A stretch of 64,000 nucleotides of DNA from positions 620,001-684,000 of the forward strand of contig JAMXSV010000005.1 of NCBI GenBank assembly GCA_027559495.1. The letters are read 5' to 3'. Shown here in pieces: positions 1 through 9,089 of the stretch (the first letter of the stretch is position 1; each line of letters begins with the position of its first letter). The position numbers and the translations under genes are program-made. This DNA comes from Aurifilum marmelostoma. Lineage: Eukaryota > Ascomycota > Sordariomycetes > Diaporthales > Cryphonectriaceae. The notes under the pieces were generated by a model that searched no databases, had not been told where the DNA came from, and was given only the letters and a program-made list of their open reading frames with translations.

Positions 1-690
1 CTGGCCAGCATGGTCGCTGCCCACACGGGCAGCCAGTACCTTGCTGGAATCTGGCGGGACAACCTCGACAAGGACCTGCTGTTCGCCCGCAACGTGCCTC
101 GACACGGCGCGAGGGGCATGGTCTTGTTTCGGGAGAGGATGGAGGCGCTGTCTTCTCCTGGGTCTGTCTCTCGGCCGTCGTGGTCCTGGGCTGGGCTGAC
201 GGGTCCTTGTAGTGCTGGGCCCCCTGCGCTCGCGGCCACGACGAGCCTGAGGCTGCAGTGCGAGGTTGTGGGGCTAGAGTTCTCGACAGTGCTAGACAAC
301 CCATTTGGTCGACCCAGGACCGCAAAGTTGATGTTGAGGACAGGCCTGCTCCCTCTCTCCAGCCTCACGGGTGGCAAATCCGATCACATCTTCAGTGGGA
401 TCTTGACTACACATATTCGCCAGCACATCCCAGGACTGAGCGTAGGGATCTTCATCGGCTGGGATACAGACAATGAGCATGTCACGCGGGGTGAGGCGGA
501 CAAGATGTTTTTGATCCAGATATCCTGTCATGAGGTGTATGGGAAAAAGGCCGAAAGTGGATATGCTGCTGGGTTGATCGTCTATCCTGCTGAAGTGGAA
601 GGAGAGTTTTACCGAGTCGGCTTGTGGCATACAAATACGGGGTTCGGATGGGATATGCCTTGGGACAATCGTGTTATCACGCTGGTATGA
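1..690 (+). CDS. HET-domain (heterokaryon incompatibility) protein, C-terminal part
   Basis: This is an open frame from the first base of the window to a TGA at 688-690, so the 5' end of the gene lies outside. The segment has the hallmarks of the region downstream of the HET domain in fungal incompatibility proteins: YLAGIWRDNLDKDLLF (residues about 12-27 of the visible part), followed by a proline-rich break and the RPSWSWAG motif. The rest is a beta-rich tail ending in VITLV. HET proteins are cytosolic and can trigger cell death when unlike hyphae fuse; many genomes carry dozens of them, usually of unknown partner. The ATG at 10 is an internal Met rather than a start, because the frame is open upstream of it. 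The family call is by motif only. The HET domain itself is not in view, so function in allorecognition is inferred. Confidence 0.72.
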   Translation: MASMVAAHTGSQYLAGIWRDNLDKDLLFARNVPRHGARGMVLFRERMEALSSPGSVSRPSWSWAGLTGPCSAGPPALAATTSLRLQCEVVGLEFSTVLDNPFGRPRTAKLMLRTGLLPLSSLTGGKSDHIFSGILTTHIRQHIPGLSVGIFIGWDTDNEHVTRGEADKMFLIQISCHEVYGKKAESGYAAGLIVYPAEVEGEFYRVGLWHTNTGFGWDMPWDNRVITLV

Positions 691-1535
691 TACATGAAAT
701 AGGAACCAAGGTTCGACTGCTGGTTGGCCAAATCAGGCGAGGCTATGATAATTCGCGTATAGTTAGACTGTTCAGGCCATTTCCAGAAAGCCTTTGCCGG
801 GATTCTCTGTCCACATTGCCAATTTGTTCGAGTTGTTCGACGCGAGACTTGACAGAGACCGAGCCGTTGAGGAAGCCGTCATGGAAAGGCTGGAAGCAGA
901 TGGTATTAAGTCAACACAAGCCCAGGGGTACCTGCAGGAGAGCGATCTTTTGGGAGTAGTATTTTGATTAACATCAAGACGTTCGGTCCGAATAAACAAT
1001 GGCTGGGAGGTAGAGGTCATGAGTAGATTATTATACCGGTATCTGTAGAGTAATTAGCGAGGCTTCACGGCCGAGTGCTGTGGATTTGCTATCAGTTCAA
1101 TAAACAATAATTGAGCAATGAATTTGGCATCAATTACACAGGTGAGGAACAGGAATAGCAGTACATCTAGTGTTCAACTCCTTCGATTCGTACAGGGCAC
1201 ACGGGGCCATATAATATTCTACATATCTGGATAGATCTTTTTCGCACACGACTTTGACCAACAAGGACGTGAACAAAAAAACATAATCTGGGATGGTGTA
1301 ATAGTCTCCTCGACTCATTCGTGACCAGGCACCGCCGTCCAGTACGCCAATGCAAATGCTTCCCACCAGCGCCCCTGCCGCCGCCAGACCACCGCCTGAG
1401 GCAAGGGAAGAAAGGTCTGATATAGAGGGGGGATGTGTGCGGAGTTTGAGTGCCGTTCTCAATTGCATACTAACCTGTGAGGATATATGCCAGGGCCAGA
1501 GGACCCAGGTATCGGCAGAACGCGTGGATGCCTGT
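691..1535. other. Convergent intergenic region between the HET-domain gene and TIM50
   Basis: This contains the 3' ends of both flanking genes. AATAAA-type poly(A) signals on the + strand lie near 990 and 1098. On the minus strand, 1130-1535 holds an open frame that continues the TIM50 frame after its stop and can be spliced (see findings). Otherwise I see no convincing gene. Confidence 0.5.
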
Positions 1536-3308
1536 CTAGGCCTTCTTCTGGCCGTCGCCCTTGCCTGCTGCGTCTGGTGCGCCTGTCGGCAAGAACCACG
1601 AGGTGAAGGAGCTCTTCATGCTGTTCATGGCCTCCTTCTGCATCTGCTCCTGCACAGCAGCCTCCTCCTTGAGCCACTTCTCGCCGTTCTCGCGGATCAT
1701 CTTCTCAATCTCCTCGTACTGCCGCTGGCCCCGCTCACGCGCGATATCCTGGATCATCTTGCCCTGCGAGAAGGCGTCTGCCGGGTTGATCTCGCCGTCG
1801 GGCACAACCATGACGCTCATGTTCTGGGGCTTGAGACCAAGCAGCGAGCCGAGAGCAGCCATGCCGCTCTTGCCCTTGTGAGGGTGCTTGCGCCGCTCCG
1901 CCTCGAGCTGCTTGTTGAACTCGGCTCGCGCAATCGCCTCACGGCGAGCAAATTCCGTAGGGATGTGCTTGCCCTCAAACGACTTGAGGACCTTGCGCAC
2001 GTCTCCATATTGCATGGTGTGGATGTATTCGAGGAAGGGGATCAGCCCGACCAGCTCTCTATCTTTAGGCTCGCCGGTCCACTTGGGCAGGACGATTGCA
2101 TTCTCGGGCTGGGCTCGGACGTGTGCGGCGTTGGTGTCGACGACGATGACCTTGGACAGGTCTCTGTTCAGGTAGGAAAGGTCCTGTCGTGCCACCACAG
2201 GTCAGCAGGGCTCCATTGAGAGACTATAATGGCGGTCGGGGCTTGAGAGCAGACTTACCTTGATGATCTCGCCGTCCTTGTACTTGGTAGCCTCCCGGAA
2301 CAAGGGCCACACGATGAAGTGGTACGGGTCCAGCTTTCGCAGCAACGGCTCGGCAATAGCAAAAGGCACAGTGGTGAACAGGACAATCTCATAGTACTGG
2401 CTCAGATAGTGCAGGAAGTAGTCGACGCCAGGCCTCTTTGCAAGCCGCCAGCCGTGCTCTCTCGTCCACTCGCTGTGCACGAGCATGTCCTCAAGGCTGA
2501 TGACAAGTGTATACGGGCGCTCGAACATGGGGTCGGGGTCGGGGAGGAGTTTCTCGAAGGCGGGCTCGTGGTAGTATGTCAAGACCTCCTTCATGCGCGT
2601 GGATGCGCGGTTCCACCACAGAGACAGGCCCCAGCCGTTAGGCACGTCTGGGTGCTTCCGCAGCTCATCTTCTTCCCAGTTGCGACCCAGGAAGACGACG
2701 CCACCGACCATCCCGACCAGTGTAGCGCCAAACATCCAGTTTGCCAGCTTCTGGCGCCTCCGCTCCGTGGAGGAGACGTATGCCGACGCCGGCAGCTCTC
2801 CCTTGCCACGTCCGCCAGCCCCTGAGGCAACATCCTCCTCGACAGGTTCCAGCTCCGACTTGCGAGCCGCATCGCCCATCTCGTACTCGAGGGTGGAAGG
2901 TATCCCTTGGGTTAGGTCAGGAAGTTCGGACAGCGGTATTTGCTTCTCAGGTGCCTGGGTAGACTCGTCGGCTGGCTTTGGTGTCTGAGACTCGGCATCG
3001 GTAGATTCTGCCTTTGACGGTTCTTGTGAAGCTTCCCCTGTATTGGTATTCGCACTGGTACTGGCACCGCCATCGCGATGGGGTTGCTGTTGGGGCGAAG
3101 TGGGTGATGATCGGGGAGTGGTGCTTGACGGCGAGCTGAATCTCGAGGGAGGTGGTGGCCGCTTGCTATCTGCCAGACCCCTTGCCCATATCGTCGGAGC
3201 TGCTGTCAGCGCTGGCAAGGCTCGCCGGGCTGAGGAAGAGGAGACAGAGGAGGCCCATGCCGAGACAGCAGCTGGCTGGGCCAGGCGCAGGGCTGCTCTC
3301 GAGAGCAT
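1536..3308 (-). CDS. TIM50: Mitochondrial import inner membrane translocase subunit Tim50
   Basis: Two exons, 3308-2259 and 2183-1536, with a 75-bp intron (GTAAGT...CAG, phase 0), encode 565 aa. Tim50 is the receptor of the TIM23 complex, facing the intermembrane space, that hands presequence proteins to the channel. The N-terminus is a Ser/Ala/Arg-rich presequence (MLSRAALRLAQ...). A Pro/Ser/Thr/Gln-rich linker follows, then one membrane span at about residues 192-209 and the FCP1/NIF phosphatase-like domain from about 265 to 410 (YTLVISLEDMLVHSEW, then KRPGVDYFL and LFTTVPFA). As in other Tim50 proteins, the catalytic DxDx(T/V) is degenerate (SLEDM), so no phosphatase activity is expected. 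I chose the ATG at 3308 because it begins the presequence; an in-frame ATG at 3377 would add 23 residues without targeting character. The stop is TAG. The length suits filamentous-fungal Tim50. Confidence 0.95.
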
Positions 3309-4457
3309 GACGGAGGTAACGACGGATGATGCTTGCGCGATGGAGCAACAGGAAGCCGAGGGCTGCTCAACATTCAACCCGAGGGGGGATTTGTCGAGTT
3401 AATTTCTCTGTGCTGTAGAAACCACAGCTTCTAAAGGGTGAGCATCGCTTCGCATGCGATACTGGACTGAGCGGTGGATCGGAGAAGAGGTTTGACCCGG
3501 GTCGCAAGGTTTGAATTGATTTCTCTGGATTTCGTCACCAAAATTTGCATCACTCCACATTAGTAGGGTACATTGGTACTTCAGCACTGGGATAGCTCTA
3601 GGATGTCCTGCAAGGGCCGCCACCACGCCACCCGAACGCGCTGCCTGCCGGGCGGGGTCTGCAGTGCTACTGGGTGCTCCCAGCGATGTCCCGGGGCCCC
3701 CTCCCCCACTACCAGTCTGCGAGTCTGCCAGTATATCCGCTTCCTCAATCGTGAGTCCCGCTAAAGATCCGCTATTACCTCAGCATTTCAGGCTCTCTAC
3801 GCCTCTGCACCTCAGGAATCGGATGTCTAGATCGATGTTACTCCCCGCAACATCGTCCCTCCCCTCTCGCCCTCTTCTCCGCTCTTCGAGTGCTCTCCGG
3901 AACACATCACCTTACCACGACAGTCGGATCCAGTGCCAACAGTGTTCGAGAGCTGCCTCGGGCCTGCGAATATCCAATGACCAGCGCCGGCAGTCGACCC
4001 TCACCATTCTTCCGAGTGTTCAAGATGGCCTTCGCGGATGCTGCATTCTGAGGGTGGCCACCCACTCGTTGAACTGGTCTGCACTTGACGATGGGATGGT
4101 CCACCCTCTCGAGTTCTACTCCCACTTTGTGCCGTCTTGTCATTGTGAACGAGCAAAGCATTTCTTGGTGACGTATAGTAGAAGGCGACCTGAACGACGA
4201 GCGAATACCACGACTCGACTTTCTCGACTTGAGGTCCAGTGAAAAAAAAGACCATCCTCAAAATTACCGAATTATCGCCACATCACGCGGTGCCCCCGTA
4301 ACCATCAATTCGAGGCCCTACCACACGCCACGATACTCGACACTGGGTAACTATACGCGAACATTACCTTCAACACCCGGACTTACGAACAAGGACACGA
4401 TTCAACTTGGCCGAGACGACTACGATACATCGTGTTTCCCCTCTGCACGCATCAGTC
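3309..4457. promoter_or_regulatory. Divergent promoter region, TIM50 / F-box-like gene
   Basis: About 1.15 kb separates two divergent starts. A + strand frame at 3823-4242 (139 codons from ATG) opens with an Arg/Ser/Leu-rich, presequence-like segment (MLLPATSSLPSRPLLRSSS), but it soon loses protein character and has no recognisable domain. It could be a first exon, but is more probably leader sequence. I see no other gene. Confidence 0.35.
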
Positions 4458-5387
4458 ATGGCTCGTCGACCCTCGAAAGGATCCCGTGCCAAGGGTGCCG
4501 GTTCGTCGCCGACCCCGATCGCATCCTCCCACAAGCCGACTCGAACCCCTGAGACGGAGCCGAGCGCTGACGATGCCGTCGGAACCCTTGACATTGCGAG
4601 CCTAACCCTCGACGTGCCTTTGAAGCCGGTTGCATATGGCAGGAAGAAGATTCATCCTTTCCGCCTCATGGATTTGCCATCGGAACTGCGTGTCAAGATC
4701 TACGAGCACTACTTTGACGACATCAACGGTGTCATTGATCTCCAGCCTGGAAACTATTTTGAGATACACAGAAAGCTCAGGATATTGCGGGTCTGCCGGA
4801 CCATCTATCACGAGGCTTCCCATGTCTTCTACAGCACAAAGACCTTCCGCATTTTCCCCATCGATGGTCGCCATGTCAAGACCAAGAAGGGGCTCCTGGC
4901 CAGCCTCAAGCCCCAGTGTCGTAGCCGCATGACGACCCTGGAGCTACGCGTAGGTCCAGGCTGGGCCAGACCGTACCGCAGCTGGGTCGTGAACGACATG
5001 CTTGGTCTGCAAGACTGCGTTAACGTCCGCTGCCTGAATGTTTATATCGAGATCGACCCCAGTGATAACATCTTCAACGGCTGGCGCAAGTCCTCTGGCT
5101 TTTACGAGAAGTTCTGTCGGGATCTCCTCAACGATATCATCAGGGGCCTGCCGAATGTCAACAGGGTGCAGTTTGATGCACACAGCCCGGTCAAGAAGTC
5201 TGGCGACATGACCCAGGGCCTGCTGGAGACTGCCAGGGCCAATGGATGCACGATCTGCTGGGGTCCAGTGAGGGGGTGGACAGATGCTGATGATGAGGAT
5301 GATGTCCCGGAGGAGCTCTGGCCTACGTCGGTCACCTGGAATGCAGCCAGCACACCCACCACCATCGCGCAGGATGTTGTTGCTTAG
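4458..5387 (+). CDS. F-box-like fungal protein, unknown substrate
   Basis: An intronless frame of 309 aa starts at ATG 4458 (context CAGTCATGG). The N-terminal 75 residues are basic and Ser/Thr/Pro-rich, so probably disordered. From about residue 75 the protein shows the arrangement common to fungal F-box-like or 2EXR-type proteins: FRLMDLPSELRVKIYEHYF, then KLRILRVCRTIYHEASHVFY, where Leu-Pro-x-Glu-(Leu/Ile) begins the first helix and the Arg-x-(Ser/Cys)-(Lys/Arg)-x-(Ile/Leu)-x-x-Glu pattern follows. The remainder is alpha/beta with no leucine-rich repeats or WD repeats, and the tail is acidic (DADDEDD). F-box proteins bring substrates to SCF ubiquitin ligases; whether this one binds Skp1 cannot be told from sequence alone. 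Family call moderate, function open. Confidence 0.6.
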   Translation: MARRPSKGSRAKGAGSSPTPIASSHKPTRTPETEPSADDAVGTLDIASLTLDVPLKPVAYGRKKIHPFRLMDLPSELRVKIYEHYFDDINGVIDLQPGNYFEIHRKLRILRVCRTIYHEASHVFYSTKTFRIFPIDGRHVKTKKGLLASLKPQCRSRMTTLELRVGPGWARPYRSWVVNDMLGLQDCVNVRCLNVYIEIDPSDNIFNGWRKSSGFYEKFCRDLLNDIIRGLPNVNRVQFDAHSPVKKSGDMTQGLLETARANGCTICWGPVRGWTDADDEDDVPEELWPTSVTWNAASTPTTIAQDVVA

Positions 5388-5822
5388 CATTGGAAATTAT
5401 GTCGGCGCAGGCGTTTTTGAGTTGAAGGCGTTACTCAGGGCTAGGTCTGCATTTCATGGCTGGAGGTCGTTTCCGGGTTCTGTATTGTATTGCATATGAG
5501 GGATCAGAGGTTCATTTCTCAGCAGGCCTTTCCCAGGTTACTTTTCCTTCCTAAGCCTTTTTTATAAGCCACTGACGGCTGCATATGCCATCTCAGTGAT
5601 GAATGAACGATATATCTCCCTTCTCTTCTCGTTTTTCTGCCGCTCCGCAAGCAGGTGGCTCACTCTCGCTTGGCCTCTTCATCAGAACACCATGGACGGT
5701 TGCCCAGCAAGGCATTCACATATCCAAGTCTATTGAACAACGGACAACAATTCACTTCAATCAATACGATCATGGAGGACTGATTAGTTCTCAAAGCTCA
5801 TTTACTCAACCATCACAGTCCT
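5388..5822. other. Convergent intergenic region
   Basis: This is 435 bp between the ends of the F-box-like gene and the SnoaL-like gene. It holds 3' untranslated sequence of both. No gene or repeat seen. Confidence 0.5.
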
Positions 5823-6650
5823 TCATTCAATGCCTCTCGCCTGCGCCCGGTATGTGTCCAGATCCACCAGACTCACGACCCTAGAAATCTTGCCTTCTAC
5901 AAACCAGTAGAACACAATCTCCCCGAACCGGACTCTCCTCCCCGTGCCCTCCACTCCAGCAAAATCTCCAGCCGATGTACCCGTAAAGTTCAACAGCGCA
6001 GCAACCATGCCCCTCTCCTCATCCACAACGAGACCGCCAATAGCGAATGTGATGTCACGGATCGCAGCCTGCGCATCCGTCATGAGTCGCTGGTAGATAG
6101 GCAGAGCTAAGGTCTTGCCGTTGTGTACCACGCCGGGGTGGCAAAAGCTCGGGAGGGCCGTGGTCATCTGGCGGGCGTTGATGGCGGCTATGTAAGACCG
6201 GTATGTCTCTGCGAGGCCGGGGCTGCTGCCGTCTTGGCCTGCTGGCTGGGTCGGGATGGTTGCGGCGCGTTCCACTACTGGTGCGGGCTGTTGCTGGAGG
6301 GACGGCAGGGCTTCGGCGTCGAGGATGACCTCGGAGCGAGTGGCTGTGGCGCCGCCGCTGGAGGACCAGATGAAAGCGTGGGCTACAATCTCGAGGGCAG
6401 GAGAGGCGGCCTCGGCTGCTTCACGGATGGCGAGGATTACTCGTGCTGCGAGGAGTGATTGGTCGGTGGCGGTGGTAGTTGCAGCATCCTTGAGTATGAT
6501 GTCCACTGACGAGTTGAGGACGACGTATTCGGTTCCATGGATGGAAACTGGGGGTGTTGAGACTGGTGGTGATCTTGTGGTGGTAGGACTGTCCGGCTCG
6601 TCTGGGCTGGTGAGAAGGCCGAGTATGGTGGAGCGGAGAACTGGATCCAT
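5823..6650 (-). CDS. SnoaL-like domain protein with an extra N-terminal half
   Basis: An intronless frame of 275 aa starts at ATG 6650 and ends at TGA 5823. Residues about 147-272 fit the SnoaL-like/NTF2-fold family of fungal ester or polyketide-cyclase-like proteins: an initial helix YRSYIAAINARQM, then CHPGVVHNGK, a long helix with IYQRLMTDAQAA, then strands IRDITFAIGGLVVDEE and LLNFTGTSAGDF, and a final REGEIVFYW-like strand (RFGEIVFYWFVEGKI). Residues 1-140 are a second alpha/beta segment followed by a Pro/Gln-rich linker and may be a diverged partner domain. Family members occur both as stand-alone small-molecule enzymes and as tailoring enzymes in polyketide pathways; no polyketide synthase is in this window, so the substrate is unknown. 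There is no signal peptide. Confidence 0.65.
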   Translation of the reverse strand: MDPVLRSTILGLLTSPDEPDSPTTTRSPPVSTPPVSIHGTEYVVLNSSVDIILKDAATTTATDQSLLAARVILAIREAAEAASPALEIVAHAFIWSSSGGATATRSEVILDAEALPSLQQQPAPVVERAATIPTQPAGQDGSSPGLAETYRSYIAAINARQMTTALPSFCHPGVVHNGKTLALPIYQRLMTDAQAAIRDITFAIGGLVVDEERGMVAALLNFTGTSAGDFAGVEGTGRRVRFGEIVFYWFVEGKISRVVSLVDLDTYRAQARGIE

Positions 6651-8425
6651 TATCTATTGCAGTGTCTTTCAACTGGTGTTTTACGAGAGGAGGGCAGTCG
6701 TTGATGGATTGGCCTCTCTGAAGACTGGAGTATCTCGGTCCGATGCCCTACGGCTGCTGGGTGTATAAGTCGCGGGCCGGGACGGGATTACTACCCTTAC
6801 CGATCCTTTGTCTCTCACGCCCTTCCGGGTGGAGTTTCGTCTTCGCCCAGTCAATGGTGGTCATTTGCATCATTGCGCCCTTTCATGTATTGTATCCTTT
6901 ACAGGAGATGATCTACTTGCCAGAGTACAAAGTTTATCAGGGTAGGTTCAATCAAATTGTCAGAGATGGCAGACAGTAGACGAGGTCAATCCCTCAGCAA
7001 CATCGCGAGGTCGAGGCGTCAGAAGGTCCTGTATCAAGGTCAATATTTCGTCCGCTTTAGTGAAGCCGGAGCTTGAACACTTCAAGTCACATCGCTGATG
7101 ACGAGCTCATCGGAGGAAGCCGACTGTTACTGTACATGCGACACTCTATGGCTGAGGAGAGTTCAGCAAAAGAATATGGAGTGGCCATACAGTCGCAGAC
7201 GCGTAATTGACTACTTACTTGAGGTGCCTGCAACCAGATCCTAACCAGATCCAGCATGCCCATGAATGAATTCGCCAGATGAAGAAGTATCAAGAGCGCT
7301 GCCGAGATGGTTAATGTTTAAATATAGCTTTGTCACACGCCAATGCGTAATGTCGTCTGGTAAAGCAAAGGCATTGATTGTGTCACGTCCGAATTGTGAC
7401 GTGCCCGGCCGCGCGTGGACAGCGGCAGAGGCGGTCGTTTCGCCTTCGGAGGCTTGAGATGAGATCAACAAGACGGAAAAGCTACGCTACAAGAAGACCC
7501 TCGTATACTATTTTTCCTGCAGATCCGATCTTGCCGAGAAACATCGGAACCGTGGCGTTGCGAGCGTCAATCTCGTAGTCGGCTGGCGATTCTGACACGC
7601 GAGACCCACAAGTTGAGCACCTGAAACTGCACTCACGGCCCTGTGCCAGCGCCGTCTCAAGTTCTACAGACAGCATCCCGAACGGCGACCATGAGGAGGA
7701 GCCTTCGTCGTCCCCAGTCCCCCTCCCTGGGGGTTCTGATTGGTCTCGCGTGTGGTGTTTGCCCGCGCGCTTGTTCTGCATCCGACCTTTCCCAGAGAAA
7801 CCCGCTGCCAAATATAGAAGAAACCTGCGCGTGCGCAAAGACGGCAGGCGTTTCTGTGTCAGCGACGGGCGGCAAGCAGCTGGGCATGCACGAGGTTGGT
7901 CTCACAGCCCTGGCATCGGCATCTCGTCTGATGAAGACGTCTCCTCTCTTTCCCTTGGTGGACGCGTGGACGGGGCTCTGTTTTTCTTTTTTTCCTCTTT
8001 CTCTTCGCTTTTCTGGGGCTGAGCTCCGTGACATGTTTACTCAAAAGTGAGTGAATATTCCCTCTTCTTCCCCAGAGAGATTCAAGAAGGCCGGTCTGTC
8101 TCCGCAGTGATGGTCTCGTCGGCGTGAGTGACTTCTCCTTCTCTCTTCCCTTTTCTTCACTTCACCCACGTTATTCCATTCGGTCACCCTGGATCTGGCC
8201 ATCCATCAAATCAGTTTTGTAATTCCTTTATCCCGCCGCCGGTCTCAGCGTATTCCCTTCATGACGCCCGAATGACGATCCCTGGTGGAAAATATAAAAA
8301 TTCTTTCTGTTTTATTATTCTCTTTACTGTCGGCACGGCCTCTAAATTTTTTATAATCACGACATCGCCGACGCATTAACGACAACAAATACGTGCCTAT
8401 AACGCCTTCATTGACACACGAAATC
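6651..8425. promoter_or_regulatory. Divergent upstream region, 1.8 kb
   Basis: This lies between divergent starts. It contains C/T-rich stretches close to the downstream ATG (for example 7980-8010 and 8125-8160), as is usual for fungal promoters. Several short frames on both strands in 7480-8050 lack codon character. I see no gene. Confidence 0.4.
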
Positions 8426-8947
8426 ATGACACCATGTCTTCCTCCCCTTCGCAACGTCACAACGACCGTCTTCCTTCTCCTATCTCACATCACATTGGCA
8501 CTGAGCATGCCGACATACCACCGCACAACTACACGGAACATTCAGAGTAACACAATACACGACGCCCACGGCCTCAGGAGAAGGGCCATCAACCTTGGCA
8601 GCATTGGTGGCAGCATTGCTGGAGGTGCCGCTGGCCTAGTCATTCTTGCCCTCGTCATCGGACTAGGCGCCGCATCCATTGCGCTCCTGGGGTCAATCGA
8701 ATGGGCAGAGCTGCGAGGCAAGAACAAGAAGGAGGCACAAGGAGGTGTTGCACAGGAGAAGGCAGGGTTTGACTTGGACTCGGACTCGATCGAGGAGTAC
8801 AAGGAGAAGGCGAAGCAGCAGTCCAGGCGTGAAGAGCCAGTGGCCGGCGAGAAGCCCAGTACGCCGAAAAGGTCGCGCTTGACGCTGAAGAGTTTCTTGC
8901 CCATGGACTTCAACCATGCATGGGGTTTCAATCAATCTCGATCATAA
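8426..8947 (+). CDS. Small secretory-pathway protein with one transmembrane segment
   Basis: An intronless 173-aa frame starts at ATG 8426; a more upstream in-frame GTG is not a plausible start. Residues 1-28 look like a signal peptide (NVTTTVFLLLSHITLALS). A Gly/Ala/Ile-rich hydrophobic stretch at about 57-88 (GGAAGLVILALVIGLGAA) is a good membrane span with GxxxG-type spacing. The rest is a charged, Lys/Glu/Ser-rich tail (EYKEKAKQQSRREE) ending in a short hydrophobic/aromatic segment. This layout suggests a single-pass protein with a cytosolic tail. I do not recognise a family, and no catalytic motif is visible. Such proteins are common, fast-evolving and unnamed in fungal genomes. Confidence 0.55.
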   Translation: MTPCLPPLRNVTTTVFLLLSHITLALSMPTYHRTTTRNIQSNTIHDAHGLRRRAINLGSIGGSIAGGAAGLVILALVIGLGAASIALLGSIEWAELRGKNKKEAQGGVAQEKAGFDLDSDSIEEYKEKAKQQSRREEPVAGEKPSTPKRSRLTLKSFLPMDFNHAWGFNQSRS

Positions 8948-9089
8948 ATATCATAGATCCATTACAGCATGAGGATTATAAAATGTAGAAATAGACGTCT
9001 TCAACCATCGACCAAGGTGCACATCTTTCTCTCTCTGACTTGATTATGCCCTTGTTTCAACATTCCAGGACACAATCCCATTAGATGTT

